From: Rhodospirillaceae bacterium
GTDB taxonomy: Bacteria > Pseudomonadota > Alphaproteobacteria > Rhodospirillales > Rhodospirillaceae
Reading direction: 5' to 3'
Length of the DNA stretch: 64,000 bases
NCBI GenBank assembly: GCA_002737725.1
Contig: NSIP01000001.1
Coordinates: forward strand, 460,921-524,920
The translations under genes were made by a program, and so were the position numbers. The notes below the pieces were generated by a model that saw nothing but the letters and a program-made list of their open reading frames with translations, was not told the origin of the DNA and searched no databases. This document shows, in pieces, positions 1 through 8,695 of the stretch (its first letter is position 1; the number at the start of each line of letters is the position of its first letter).

Positions 1-1
1 A

Positions 2-931
2 GGAACATCGATGGCTGCACCGCATGCCGCGGGTGCGTTTGCGATCATACGCTCGGCCTTGCCGGCCAAGACCGTTGATGAGATCGAGCAGGCCTTTAAA
101 TCGACGGGATTAAAAACCACCCGCACCGACAGCAATATTGTGGTAGCGAAAATTCAGGTGAATAAAGCGATCTTGCGTCTTCAGGGGCGTGACAAACGCA
201 ATTTCAACAATGTATTGAGTTCGAACTTTGCAAGCCAGTACCAAGCCTTTTTAAGGTTTCAAAATGATTCGGCACAAGCCGGCAAAGTCACCGTAATTAT
301 GCGTGACGCCGGTTCCGGCCAAGCGATCGGCACCTGGACCAGCCCCGATATCCCAGCCCGCGCGTCGTCACAATTTGATATCGGCGAACTCGAGGCCAAA
401 TCTCTTGCAACGATTGAGAACACACCTATCCAAAGTTCAGTGCGGCCATTCTATAACCTCGAGGTCGAGAGCACGGTCCCCGGCTACATGCAGCACATCG
501 TGTGGGCAATTAATGCTGGCGTGCTGACCAATCTGACGGCCTGTGCTGATGGTTTGTCCGATGATAGCCGCACGCTGCTGAACGTGCACAGCAGCCAGAT
601 AGACGGATACCCGTCGCGAATCCGTATCGTCAACACAGGCACCGCGACGGAACCCGGTGTGCTCAATTTTTACAATGCGGTCAATGGTCGAAGCATTGGC
701 GCGTACACCACACCAGATATCCCGCCCAATGGCTCCCTCGAGATCACGCTAGAGCGTATTGAGGCCCTTGTGCCCGAATTGCAAGACCTAAAGATCACCG
801 ACAATACAAGGAGTTATCAATACAATGTGCGCCTCGAAGGCCTCACAGGCTACGCGCAACACATTATTGAGAATACACGCAGCGGCGTATCACTTGATAT
901 GTCACCCAAATGCGACCTAGGTGTGCGATAG
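2..931 (+). CDS. Subtilisin-like (S8) serine protease, C-terminal part
   Basis: Carboxy-terminal part of a subtilisin-family (S8) serine peptidase whose 5' end lies left of the window. The frame is open from base 2 and begins G-T-S-M-A-A-P-H-A-A-G, the S8 catalytic-serine block. The nucleophile Ser codon is bases 8-10, so the ATG at base 11 is internal and not a start. The triad Asp and His must lie upstream and cannot be seen. After a short stretch that completes the protease fold, the tail holds two diverged copies of a module of about 95 residues (roughly 80-173 and 204-304 of the visible protein). Both copies carry a T-x-P-D-I-P motif and a closing Y-N-x-x-x-E/L ... Q-H-I block. A secreted or surface protease with duplicated beta-type tail domains is likely; the substrate is unknown. 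Confidence 0.85.
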   Translation, partial: GTSMAAPHAAGAFAIIRSALPAKTVDEIEQAFKSTGLKTTRTDSNIVVAKIQVNKAILRLQGRDKRNFNNVLSSNFASQYQAFLRFQNDSAQAGKVTVIMRDAGSGQAIGTWTSPDIPARASSQFDIGELEAKSLATIENTPIQSSVRPFYNLEVESTVPGYMQHIVWAINAGVLTNLTACADGLSDDSRTLLNVHSSQIDGYPSRIRIVNTGTATEPGVLNFYNAVNGRSIGAYTTPDIPPNGSLEITLERIEALVPELQDLKITDNTRSYQYNVRLEGLTGYAQHIIENTRSGVSLDMSPKCDLGVR

Positions 932-1110
932 AGTAAGCTACGCGATATTCGAATCGCTGAGTTTCTCTATCTATTTGTTGTCGAATTATTCTTGCCAAAA
1001 ACCAATTCTCATTTTTCGGTACGACGCTAATAATTTAACGTGATTTGATCGGCATCAGGTCTTGCGGTTCCGCGAGAGGTAAACTCTGCTCTGCAATAGG
1101 AGCAAATGCC

Positions 1111-1487
1111 GTGACATTGAAACTTATTCGCCTCGAACTCGCGCGAACCAAAGACCACCCTGATGGTGATGCTAGACATGCCTATGAATTTCGGGCGCCA
1201 CTCGACGCGAGCGGGCATCTGGACCAAGCCGCGTGGCCAATGGTCAAAGAATTGTACCTTGTGCGGCGTTTCGAAAAAAAAAGATCGAGCAAGGGTTGCT
1301 GATCCGCACCCAGGGCGAAAAGTGGGTCTTTTCTTATGCTGCGGGCGATGATGGCGACGAGGCCATTTTCAAATTCTCAAACCACGCCCTCAAGCCAGGT
1401 GAGCACCTTTCGATTGCCGAGCATGATGGTCAGCAGCGCACCTTTCGGGTGGCCCTGGTCAGCGATTGGTCTCCACCTAAAAAATAG
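1111..1487 (+). pseudogene. Conserved alphaproteobacterial hypothetical protein, frameshifted
   Basis: A protein of about 124 residues split between two frames. The first half starts at GTG 1111, after AGGAG at 1098-1102, and reads V-T-L-K-L-I-R-L-E-L-A-R. The second half (K-I-E-Q-G-L-L-I-R ... down to S-P-P-K-K) is in another frame. The break falls in a run of nine A (1274-1282), so either a one-base slip or a sequencing error would explain it. The order of sequence (LIRLELAR N-terminus, charged middle, F-x-x-H-x-x-x-P-G-E-x-x-S-I-x-E-H-D-G near the end) matches a small uncharacterised family I recall from alphaproteobacteria. No function is known to me, and no partner gene is adjacent. Confidence 0.6.
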
Positions 1488-1517
1488 CCGCAGCTGATAA
1501 CTGACCAAAGGCAGGTT

Positions 1518-2012
1518 TTAAATTAAGCCATGTTTCTTGAAACGGCGTCGTGGCGCACTCAATACGGTGACAAGCGGCCCCTTGATCAGTTCGTAAAGGC
1601 TGAGCCCGATCAGCGCGCCGAGAATAGTAAAAACAATCGACCACACCGAGCGCGGCAGGGCAGGGATGAACGACGCCCACGTGGCGCTACGAATATCGGC
1701 GTCGACCCACCTCCAAATCGCGATGGGGTGCAGCAGCGGAGTTGTCTTGGCCAAAGCATCGTGGGCGGCTTGAGCATTTGCTAAGTTTTGTTGAGCTGAG
1801 GCCACAATTTCTGTGCGGACTTGATCGGCCATGGTTTGGGCGCGAAGCCCTGACTGGGCATCAGCCAGCCGCGCCTCAGCACGACCCAAATCGGCTCCAC
1901 TGCGGGCCATATATTGTGCCTCAAAGGGTGCGATTAGCGCCGCCATCAAGGCCAAGGCTGCAATGCACATGCCCGCTAACAGTCGATCAAGTTTGTTGAT
2001 AAACCAGGTCAA
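1518..2012 (-). CDS. DUF2937 family membrane protein
   Basis: 164-residue membrane protein resembling the uncharacterised DUF2937 family. A hydrophobic segment lies near residues 12-32. A long helical, probably periplasmic, stretch rich in Ala, Gln and Asp follows (about 35-90), and a second hydrophobic segment sits near 120-145. The C-terminus is basic (R-R-R-F-K-K-H-G). The order TM, soluble helix, TM, basic tail fits the family and an inner-membrane location with both ends cytoplasmic. It is a single gene convergent with the frameshifted gene on its left; nothing nearby suggests a role. Confidence 0.6.
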   Translation of the reverse strand: MTWFINKLDRLLAGMCIAALALMAALIAPFEAQYMARSGADLGRAEARLADAQSGLRAQTMADQVRTEIVASAQQNLANAQAAHDALAKTTPLLHPIAIWRWVDADIRSATWASFIPALPRSVWSIVFTILGALIGLSLYELIKGPLVTVLSAPRRRFKKHGLI

Positions 2013-2057
2013 TGCTCATCCCTCAATTCCCGTAAAATACAGTGTCATAGGCTCGCG

Positions 2058-2076
2058 GTTCAATTCTCACATTCGC
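2058..2076 (+). repeat. Possible degenerate half copy of the CTAG-ended palindromic repeat
   Basis: The 19 bases here differ at about three positions from the left arm of the dispersed palindromic repeat at 6221-6293 and 48842-48914. They sit between the DUF2937 gene and queA. No matching right arm is visible, so this is a weak assignment. Confidence 0.3.
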
Positions 2077-2169
2077 ATTCCGCTCTGCGAGGGTTAATTT
2101 TGCAACGCCTGATCGCCTCGACTATAAGCCATCGCTCATACCAACTAGATCGGATCACTGACACCGCCC

Positions 2170-3219
2170 ATGCGCACCGATCTGTTCGATTTTCATCTTC
2201 CACCCGACCATATTGCTGAACGGCCAGCACAGCCGCGCGATAGCGCCAAACTGTTGCATGTTGCGGCCGATGGTTGGTTCGATCGTATGGTGTTGGACCT
2301 CCCCGGGTTATTGAGACCCAGCGATGTGATGGTTTTTAACGATACGCGCGTTTTACCCGCCCGCCTTTTTGGCCGTCGCGGCGTTGTGGCGATGGAATTG
2401 CTTCTGCATCGCCAAGTCGATTCTGACATCTGGGATGTTTTTGCCAAGCCCGGCAAACGGCTCAAGGTGGGGCAGACTATCGATTTCGACAAAGGGCTGA
2501 TGGCGGAGGTCGTGTCAAAAAGTGATGATGGGTTGGTGCGGGTCAAGTTCAACGTCGGCGGAGCCGCATTGCTGCAAGCACTTCATGCCGTCGGTCACAT
2601 TCCATTGCCGCCCTACATTCGGCGGCCCGACGATCTGCAAGATCGTTTCGATTATCAAACCGTCTATGCCGCCAAGGATGGATCGGTTGCAGCACCCACG
2701 GCGGGGCTTCACTTCACAGAGCGCTTGCTCAAAGCCATCGACGCCACGGGGGTTCAACGGGTGAATGTCACATTACACGTCGGCGCGGGGACATTCTTAC
2801 CGGTCAAGGTCGACGATACCGATCAACACATTATGCATGCTGAGTTGGGCGAGGTTTCTGCCGATGTCGCCAACGCGGTGACCAAAGCCAAATCAGACGG
2901 TGGTCGCGTCATTGCTGTGGGCACGACCTCATTGAGGTTGCTCGAATCGGCGGCTCCTGCGGATGGGCACATCGCCCCTTTTTCGGCTCAGACGGCAATC
3001 TTCATCACGCCGGGCTATCGTTTCAAGGCCGTCGATGTGCTGATGACAAATTTTCACCTGCCCAAGTCGACCTTGTTCATGTTGGTCAGTGCATTCTGTG
3101 GGTTAGGGCGCATGACATCTGTTTACACTCATGCCATCAAGGAAGGCTATCGCTTCTACTCCTATGGCGATGCGTCATGGTTAGAGCGAGCAGACTTGCA
3201 ACAGGCGGGCGATCAATGA
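2170..3219 (+). CDS. queA: S-adenosylmethionine:tRNA ribosyltransferase-isomerase QueA
   Basis: QueA transfers and isomerises the ribosyl group of S-adenosylmethionine onto preQ1 at position 34 of tRNA, giving epoxyqueuosine. The 349-residue length is normal for the family (about 340-360). Family blocks are present: N-terminal [31 protein letters not shown] near residue 58, P-T-A-G-L-H-F-T near 177, the central [10 protein letters not shown], and [10 protein letters not shown] near the C-terminus. It is first in the operon queA-tgt-queG, and its TGA stop overlaps the tgt ATG (ATGA at 3216-3219), which implies translational coupling. It acts in the cytoplasm after Tgt in the modification pathway. 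Confidence 0.95.
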   Translation: MRTDLFDFHLPPDHIAERPAQPRDSAKLLHVAADGWFDRMVLDLPGLLRPSDVMVFNDTRVLPARLFGRRGVVAMELLLHRQVDSDIWDVFAKPGKRLKVGQTIDFDKGLMAEVVSKSDDGLVRVKFNVGGAALLQALHAVGHIPLPPYIRRPDDLQDRFDYQTVYAAKDGSVAAPTAGLHFTERLLKAIDATGVQRVNVTLHVGAGTFLPVKVDDTDQHIMHAELGEVSADVANAVTKAKSDGGRVIAVGTTSLRLLESAAPADGHIAPFSAQTAIFITPGYRFKAVDVLMTNFHLPKSTLFMLVSAFCGLGRMTSVYTHAIKEGYRFYSYGDASWLERADLQQAGDQ

Positions 3220-4352
3220 GTGCGGCAAGATTTGAGTTGATGGCGAGCGAAGGTGCCGCGCGACGCGGCCGCTTGCACACCGCCCATGGCGTGGTTGATA
3301 CACCGGCTTTTATGCCCGTTGGAACGGCGGCCACTGTGAAAGCGATGTTTACCGATACGGTGGCGGCGACTGGCGCGCAGATGATTCTTGCCAACACGTA
3401 CCATTTAATGTTGCGCCCCGGGGCCGAGCGCATCGCCAAGTTTGGCGGTGTACGCCAATTCATGGGCTGGACGGGGCCGATACTGACAGATTCGGGCGGG
3501 TATCAAGTGATGTCACTGGCCAAGCTGCGAAAAATTGACGACGGTGGTGTGACGTTTCAATCGCATATCGATGGCTCGAAGCATTATTTATCGCCGGAGC
3601 GCTCAATCGATATTCAATATCTCTTGGACGCGACTGTGACCATGGCCTTCGACGAATGCACACCTTATCCCGCGACGAAGGATGAGGTGGCCGAGAGCAC
3701 GCAGCTGTCAATGCGCTGGGCCGAGCGCAGCAAAGTCGCATTCAAGCCGCGCGAAGGCTACGCCCTGTTCGGCATTGTGCAGGGCGGCATTCATGCCGAT
3801 TTGCGCGCTGAATCGGCGGCCAAGTTGCAAGCCATCGGCTTTGATGGCTACGCCATTGGCGGCTTGGCGGTGGGCGAAGGGCAGGAGCTGATGTTCTCTA
3901 CCCTTGATGTCACCACGCCACATCTTCCAACCACCCACGCCCGCTATTTGATGGGTGTGGGCAAGCCGCTCGATATTGTCGGCGCGGTGGTCAGGGGCAT
4001 GGATATGTTTGATTGCGTCTTGCCGACGCGCTCGGGCCGCACCGCCCAAGCCTTTACGAGCCAAGGGCCATTAAATATGCGCAATGCCAAGCATGCGGAT
4101 GATCCCAGGCCACTGGACGAAGCGGTGAATTGCCCGGCCAGCCGCAATTATAGCCGCGCCTATTTACATCACTTGATCCGCAGCGAAGAAATTCTAGGGC
4201 TGATGTTGCTCAGTTGGCATAATGTGGCCTTCTATCAACACCTCATGGCCCAACTGCGTGATGCCATTGCCGCCGGAATACTGCAAAACTTTATCCAGCA
4301 GTTCACAGCAGCCCAAGCGGGCGGCGAGCTCAACGACGATGCCGCCGGATAA
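3216..4352 (+). CDS. tgt: Queuine/preQ1 tRNA-guanine transglycosylase with incomplete zinc site
   Basis: Tgt exchanges guanine 34 for preQ1 in tRNAs with GUN anticodons. The start at ATG 3216 overlaps the queA stop; the frame is open upstream but that extension lies inside queA. Length is 378 residues. The catalytic Asp of T-D-S-G-G-Y-Q (about D92) and the nucleophile Asp of F-D-C-V-L-P-T-R (about D266) are present. The structural zinc site normally reads C-x-C-x2-C plus a later His. Here the stretch is [12 protein letters not shown], with Val304 and Ser309 replacing the first and third Cys; Cys306 and His335 remain. The rest aligns well with alphaproteobacterial Tgt. The enzyme may be impaired or use an altered metal site, or the changes may be early decay. 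Confidence 0.92.
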   Translation: MSAARFELMASEGAARRGRLHTAHGVVDTPAFMPVGTAATVKAMFTDTVAATGAQMILANTYHLMLRPGAERIAKFGGVRQFMGWTGPILTDSGGYQVMSLAKLRKIDDGGVTFQSHIDGSKHYLSPERSIDIQYLLDATVTMAFDECTPYPATKDEVAESTQLSMRWAERSKVAFKPREGYALFGIVQGGIHADLRAESAAKLQAIGFDGYAIGGLAVGEGQELMFSTLDVTTPHLPTTHARYLMGVGKPLDIVGAVVRGMDMFDCVLPTRSGRTAQAFTSQGPLNMRNAKHADDPRPLDEAVNCPASRNYSRAYLHHLIRSEEILGLMLLSWHNVAFYQHLMAQLRDAIAAGILQNFIQQFTAAQAGGELNDDAAG

Positions 4353-5448
4353 GGAAACTATCCGCCGCATGGCGTTTGATTTCGGCTTCGATGTGGCGCG
4401 CTTTACGGCGGCCGTCACTACTAGCCAAACCCAAGCGCGCCTGCATGCCTTTCTCGACGACGGCTTGCATGGCGACATGGCCTGGATGAGCGAGACAGCG
4501 GCGCGTCGGGCTGATCCAAAAGTCTTGTGGCCTGAAGCAAAATCAGTCGTGGTCGTTGGCCTCAACTATGGACCAGATCATGATCCGTGCGAACTGTTGC
4601 AGCATTCTGGATGCGGATCCATCAGCGTTTATGCACGCCATAAAGACTATCACGACGTTTTGAAAAAAAAGCTGCGTCGGTTGGCAACGTGGCTGCATCA
4701 GGCCTCGGGCGCTGAAGTGAAATTATTTGTTGATACCGCACCGGTGATGGAAAAGCCTTTGGCGCAAACGGCGGGGCTTGGCTGGCAAGGCAAACATACG
4801 AATCTTGTCTCACGTGAGTTTGGGTCATGGTTGTTTTTGGGTGAAGTCTTCATAGCGCTTGAGATCGAGCCTGATGTGCCCGAGGGCGATCATTGTGGTG
4901 CATGTCGTCGTTGCCTTGATGTGTGCCCAACGAATGCTTTTATCGACGCCTACAAAATCGATGCGCGTCGCTGCATCTCGTACCTCACCATCGAGCACAA
5001 AGGTCACATCGCGCGCGAGCTTCGCCCACTCATGGGAAATCGTATCTATGGCTGTGACGATTGTCTGGCCGTGTGCCCGTGGAACAAGTTTGCCTACGTC
5101 ACGGCCGTGCCAGAACTGACCGCGCGCGCGGATCTGACAGCGCCCCTTTTGGCAGAGTTGGCTGTGCTCGATGATGCGAGTTTCCGCGTTTTGTTCTCAG
5201 GCTCGCCGGTTAAGCGCATCGGGCGGGCGCGTTTCATTCGCAATGTTCTGATTGCCATCGGCAACAGCGGTGATGTTGAATTGGCAGTCTGCGCCGAACG
5301 TTTGTTAGTCGATGAGTCGCCGTTGGTACGAGTTGCGGCCGTTTGGGCGTTAAAACGGCTTGTGCCTGATGCGCATGCCGCGGCGCTTGGGGCCAAGTAT
5401 GTGACCAACGAAACGGATGAAGACGTGCGCACGGAATGGGCCAGCTGA
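4339..5448 (+). CDS. queG: Epoxyqueuosine reductase QueG
   Basis: QueG is the cobalamin- and 2[4Fe-4S]-dependent enzyme that reduces epoxyqueuosine to queuosine in tRNA. ATG 4339 gives 369 residues, close to the usual 350-380, and overlaps the end of tgt by 14 bases; a longer upstream frame is ignored because it lies within tgt. Two ferredoxin-like clusters are visible: [12 protein letters not shown] (Cys 186, 189, 192, 196) and [11 protein letters not shown] (Cys 239, 242, 246), with an extra Cys near 212. The catalytic Asp lies in F-V-D-T-A-P-V (about D132). The last 80 or so residues form the HEAT-like tRNA-binding tail. It completes the pathway begun by tgt and queA. Confidence 0.93.
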   Translation: MPPDKETIRRMAFDFGFDVARFTAAVTTSQTQARLHAFLDDGLHGDMAWMSETAARRADPKVLWPEAKSVVVVGLNYGPDHDPCELLQHSGCGSISVYARHKDYHDVLKKKLRRLATWLHQASGAEVKLFVDTAPVMEKPLAQTAGLGWQGKHTNLVSREFGSWLFLGEVFIALEIEPDVPEGDHCGACRRCLDVCPTNAFIDAYKIDARRCISYLTIEHKGHIARELRPLMGNRIYGCDDCLAVCPWNKFAYVTAVPELTARADLTAPLLAELAVLDDASFRVLFSGSPVKRIGRARFIRNVLIAIGNSGDVELAVCAERLLVDESPLVRVAAVWALKRLVPDAHAAALGAKYVTNETDEDVRTEWAS

Positions 5449-5456
5449 AACAAAAA

Positions 5457-5492
5457 CGGCGGATCGCTGGTGCGACCCGCCGGGTATTTTTT
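5457..5492 (+). terminator. Rho-independent terminator after queG
   Basis: Hairpin just after the queG stop: CGGCGG (5457-5462) pairs with CCGCCG (5477-5482), with an inner CGC/GCG pairing, followed by a T run at 5487-5492. It probably ends the queA-tgt-queG transcript. Confidence 0.6.
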
Positions 5493-5529
5493 ATTGGTCT
5501 CGGCGTCTCTCAATCACCGCTTATTCTCT

Positions 5530-5921
5530 TTACTCTTGGCTGGCCAGGGCGCGCGCAAGCTGGCTCAGGGCCTCTTGGTGTTTTTCATTGCCAATCGCTG
5601 AGACCTTGCGGGCCAGCTCTAAACACATGCGTTGACGCTGATTGATGTGGTCGTCATCCACGCCCTCAAGGCCATCATGAAAAAAAGTGATCGGGACGTT
5701 GAGGACGCGCGAAATTTCATAAAACCGCCGGCCGAGATGCGGTTGATGCCGCGCTCGTACTTGTGCGCTTGCAGATAGGTCACGCCGATCATGTCGGCCA
5801 TTTGTTGTTGGCTCAGGCCCAGCATCACGCGGCGCTCGCGGATGCGCGTTCCCACATACCGATCAACATTATTGGCCCGATTGGCAGGCTCGGCTCGCAA
5901 CTTTGGCTCAATCATATTCAT
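5530..5921 (-). pseudogene. XRE-family (helix-turn-helix) regulator, frameshifted
   Basis: Cro/CI-type regulator of the kind common in alphaproteobacteria. The first frame, from about ATG 5921 after GGGGA, reads V-G-T-R-I-R-E-R-R-V-M-L-G-L-S-Q-Q-Q-M-A-D, then Y-E-R-G-I-N-R-I-S-A-G, the complete HTH. The family sequence resumes one frame over as R-F-Y-E-I-S-R-V-L-N-V-P-I-T-F-F-H-D-G and continues to a TAA at 5530-5532. One base has been lost at about 5728-5732. Without the repair the product ends in unrelated residues. The intact gene would encode about 130 residues. Either a real one-base deletion or an assembly error is possible. Confidence 0.7.
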
Positions 5922-5960
5922 TCTGGTCCCCAACCCATGGTGTTCTGATCGCAGGGCCAT

Positions 5961-6220
5961 TCAGCTCTTGATAGAGCCGCGACGTCCCTGGGTGTCGCAG
6001 CTATCGGTTGAGAAATAACCTAGGGTTTGCCAAAACCTCTCAGGGAGAATTGTATAAAATTGTTTCAACGCACCGCTTTAAAGTACAGAATAGTTATACT
6101 TTTCAATATATTAGAGCGGTTTATTGCAAAGCGACGGGGCCAAGAACACACGGCGATGAAGGTAAAATACGCCTAACACAATTGCTAAAAACGCGAGGGC
6201 CCACCATGTGCAAGCCGCTC
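5961..6220. other. Intergenic stretch with no recognisable gene
   Basis: AT-richer stretch between the regulator pseudogene and the palindromic repeat. A 75-codon frame at 6008-6235 on the plus strand has no recognisable motif or good ribosome-binding site and runs into the repeat; I do not call it. It may hold the promoter of the regulator. Confidence 0.4.
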
Positions 6221-6293
6221 GTAGCCCGATTCTAACATTCGCTTATCAGTTTCGCCGCAGCGTGGGCAGCGAATGTCAGATCCGCTGCACTAG
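6221..6293. repeat. CTAG-ended palindromic repeat (MITE-like), copy 1
   Basis: Imperfect inverted repeat of about 73 bp. The left arm CCGATTCTAACATTCGC is at 6226-6242. The right arm runs from GCGAATGTCAGATCC at 6269 to CTAG at 6293. The TAG stop of phaR (minus strand, 6290-6292) lies inside the terminal CTAG. Copies sharing these arms are at 48842-48914 and, as a half element, at 18216-18240. The middle differs between copies and resembles copy 3 read in the opposite orientation. Confidence 0.7.
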
Positions 6294-6895
6294 GATCGGT
6301 CCTTGGCGAGTTTGTCTAACCGCGCCTGCATGGCATCAAGTTGTGATTTGAGGGTGTCTAAATTATCAGCGCTCGGCGGCGGCGCGGCGGACACGCTCTG
6401 GTTGGTGTCGGGCTTAACCTGATTGGCAAAAGGGTCGAACATTTTGATGGCATTTTCAAACAGCGCCAAATTTTGTTTGCCCATCTCTTCTATGCGCTGC
6501 ATGGGATACACGCCTTTGAATGCGTTCTGCATCATGTCGCGCATCTGTGTTTCGTTCTGCGAGAAAGAATCCATGCTCTGTTCAAGATAACGCGGCAGTA
6601 CGCCACCCAGCGTGTCGCCATAAAAGCCGATGACTTGGCGCAGGAATTTAATGGGCAGCAGCGATTGGCCTTTGCCTTCCTGCTCGACGATGATTTGCGT
6701 GAGAACGCTGCGGGTAATGTCTTTGTTGGTTTTGGCGTCGGTGACGGTAAAGTCTACGTTTTTGCGGACCATGGCCGCTAAGTCTTCCAGCGTCACGTAT
6801 TTCGATGTGGCGGTGTTATAGAGTCGCCGATTGGCATACTTTTTGATGTTAATGACGATGCCCTTGTCGCCGCTCGCAGTTGCGTGTTCAGCCAT
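6290..6895 (-). CDS. phaR: Polyhydroxyalkanoate synthesis repressor PhaR
   Basis: PhaR is a DNA- and PHB-granule-binding repressor that couples phasin and PHB gene expression to polymer accumulation. The 201-residue protein has the PhaR/PhbR N-terminal DNA-binding domain (I-K-K-Y-A-N-R-R-L-Y-N-T near residues 17-28, followed by V-T-L-E-D-L) and then the PHB-accumulation regulatory domain (I-V-E-Q-E-G-K-G-Q-S-L-L-P near 69-81). The C-terminus is a likely coiled coil (L-D-T-L-K-S-Q-L-D-A-M-Q-A-R-L-D-K-L). It faces the PhaE-like and phaC genes divergently, with about 150 bp between, as expected for a local regulator. Its stop codon lies in the terminal CTAG of a palindromic repeat. Confidence 0.92.
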   Translation of the reverse strand: MAEHATASGDKGIVINIKKYANRRLYNTATSKYVTLEDLAAMVRKNVDFTVTDAKTNKDITRSVLTQIIVEQEGKGQSLLPIKFLRQVIGFYGDTLGGVLPRYLEQSMDSFSQNETQMRDMMQNAFKGVYPMQRIEEMGKQNLALFENAIKMFDPFANQVKPDTNQSVSAAPPPSADNLDTLKSQLDAMQARLDKLAKDRS

Positions 6896-7048
6896 GCCAC
6901 CCTCATTTTTTGCTGGTTAAAAAGGCCTATGTGATGAAATTGTGCTCTGCACAACGGGCTGTGTCAAAGCCTGGGTTTCGGTGGCTCAAATCAAGAATGC
7001 GCCGCCAAAGTGCGCGACGAAAGTGCGATCTCGCCCTATAATTGAAGC

Positions 7049-7465
7049 ATGACAGCGCAACCGACTGATTATGATGCCCTAGCCAAGCGCTACCTCGACC
7101 TTTGGCAGCAGGAAATGGCCAAATTGGCGCAAGATCCGCAGGCTGCGGGGGCGTGGGCGAACCTATTTCAGGGTATGATGCAAAACGCCACTGCAGCGTG
7201 GGGGCAGGCTTGCGCACCTGGCGCTTCGCCCACCACGTCAGGATTCAATTTTGGGGGTCTGAACCATGAACGTGCCGCCCCGGCCAAGTCCCCTGTCGAT
7301 GCGACTCGGGCCGCGTCCGCTGCCGCTTCATCTGGCGACGGAGGGGTGGCTTTTGCAGATGTCCTTCGCCGGATTGATGCCCGCCTCGACTCCATCGAGC
7401 AACGACTCAGCGCTCTCGAAACCCATCCGCCAGCTCGCCGCCGAACGCGCCAACCAAAGCCCTGA
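7049..7465 (+). CDS. Small PhaE-like protein upstream of phaC
   Basis: 138-residue protein of uncertain family. The N-terminal 50 residues are helical and aromatic (Y-L-D-L-W-Q-Q-E-M, W-A-N-L-F-Q-G-M-M, A-A-W-G-Q), reminiscent of the N-terminus of PhaE-type synthase subunits and phasins. A Pro/Ala/Ser linker follows, then a short helix (V-L-R-R-I-D-A-R-L-D-S-I-E-Q-R-L-S-A-L-E) and a basic tail. It overlaps the phaC frame by about 90 bases or more, so the two are surely co-transcribed. The helix-linker-helix build and the position support an accessory subunit of the PHA synthase; this is inference from context. Confidence 0.55.
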   Translation: MTAQPTDYDALAKRYLDLWQQEMAKLAQDPQAAGAWANLFQGMMQNATAAWGQACAPGASPTTSGFNFGGLNHERAAPAKSPVDATRAASAAASSGDGGVAFADVLRRIDARLDSIEQRLSALETHPPARRRTRQPKP

Positions 7466-8537
7466 CACCTATACGCAAGATTGGCATCACGGATTAGACG
7501 TCGTTGCTTTCGTCGATGCGCTGACGCGCGAGGCCAAGGCACGCATGGATCGTTTACTGGACGGTGTGAACCGTTATCAAACACACACCTTCAAACGCAC
7601 GCGCGTCGCACCGCCTTCAATTTGGTCACATGGTGCTGCAAGCCTGCGCGACTGTGGCGGCCCCACCGAAGGCCCCGCCGTGATGGTCGTGCCCTCGTTG
7701 ATCAATCGCGCCTATATTCTCGACCTCGCTGAAGATCGCAGCTTGCTGGCGTCGATTGCGCAGTCAGGCATGCGCACGTTTTTGCTTGATTGGGGCGAGC
7801 CCTGCGCGCATGAGCGCACGTTCAGCATGGATGACTATATTATACGCGTCATGATCCCGGCGCTCGAACACATTGTGGCGCTGACAAAAACCAAACCGCG
7901 CCTGGCGGGCTATTGCATGGGTGGTACATTGACAACAGCTGCGGCCGTCATGTGTCCGGATTTGATCTCAGGCCTCGCGTTGCTGGCCGCCCCTTGGGAC
8001 TTTCATGCGCGCAGCGACGCCTCGCGCCATTTTCTCACCACGTTTCGCCCGATGATCGAGGGCATGATCACCGCCCAAGGCTGTGCGTCTGTGGATTTTT
8101 TGCAAGCGATGTTTGCCTCGCTTGATCCCACGCTGGTGGGCCGCAAGTTTCGCGGTTTCGCGGTGCGTGATATGGCCACCGATGCGGCACAAAAATTTGT
8201 CGAGCTGGAAGATTGGTTGAATGACGGCGTGCCATTGGTTGCAGACGTCGCTCGCCAATGTTTGTTTGGCTGGTACAGTGAAAACCAAACACTAAAAAAT
8301 GCTTGGAAAGTGGGCGACACGATCATTGACCCAGCTCTGATAAAAGCGCCGACGTTGGCCGTGATCCCCTCTCATGATCGTATTGTGCCGCCAGACTCGG
8401 CCAAGGCTTTGGCCTCGCGCATTCCTCACGCCAAGATCATGACGGTGGATTTGGGCCACATCGGCATGATGGCAGGCAGCAGCGCGCCAAATATCTTGTA
8501 CGCTCCATTCGCCAAATGGCTGAAAGAATTGAGGTAA
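7377..8537 (+). CDS. phaC: PHA synthase-like alpha/beta hydrolase (PhaC)
   Basis: Polymerises (R)-3-hydroxyacyl-CoA into polyhydroxyalkanoate, or a close relative. The protein is short for a class I PhaC (386 residues from ATG 7377; 423 if the ATG at 7266, which has a better GGGGG ribosome-binding site, is used), closer to class III size. The lipase-like box is G-Y-C-M-G-G, with Cys at about residue 180 of the shorter form, where PHA synthases have a catalytic Cys. Candidate acid and base are S-H-D-R-I-V-P-P and L-G-H-I-G-M-M near the C-terminus. The start is unsettled because the upstream 138-residue gene overlaps in another frame. Neighbours phaR and phaA support a PHB role. Confidence 0.8.
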   Translation: MPASTPSSNDSALSKPIRQLAAERANQSPDTYTQDWHHGLDVVAFVDALTREAKARMDRLLDGVNRYQTHTFKRTRVAPPSIWSHGAASLRDCGGPTEGPAVMVVPSLINRAYILDLAEDRSLLASIAQSGMRTFLLDWGEPCAHERTFSMDDYIIRVMIPALEHIVALTKTKPRLAGYCMGGTLTTAAAVMCPDLISGLALLAAPWDFHARSDASRHFLTTFRPMIEGMITAQGCASVDFLQAMFASLDPTLVGRKFRGFAVRDMATDAAQKFVELEDWLNDGVPLVADVARQCLFGWYSENQTLKNAWKVGDTIIDPALIKAPTLAVIPSHDRIVPPDSAKALASRIPHAKIMTVDLGHIGMMAGSSAPNILYAPFAKWLKELR

Positions 8538-8543
8538 CGCCCG

Positions 8544-8607
8544 GGGCATTTTCCCGAGAAGTGGTCTTCCGCTTGGCGTGGAAAATGCGACCAAACAAAG
8601 AGCGCTT
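8544..8607. repeat. Palindromic intergenic repeat family B, copy 1
   Basis: GCATTTTCC (8546-8554) and GGAAAATGC (8580-8588) form a perfect 9-bp inverted repeat, followed by GACCAAACAAAGAGCGC. The tail AAAATGCGAC-x-AAACAA-x-GAG and the central GTGG ... TCCGCT recur at 37729-37790. Similar AAAATGCGAC-AAAACAAAGAG elements are common between genes in alphaproteobacteria. It lies between phaC and phaA. Confidence 0.6.
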
Positions 8608-8695
8608 GCTGCACCGCAACATAATTCTTGCTCCGCCTCTGTCCCAGGCTTAAAAGCGCGCATTCATTTTCAAACTCCCAACCGGAGCCATATTT

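Noticed and set aside
11-931. ATG at base 11 as a gene start.
   Set aside because: The frame is open upstream to base 2 and encodes the catalytic G-T-S-M-A-A-P-H block of a subtilase.
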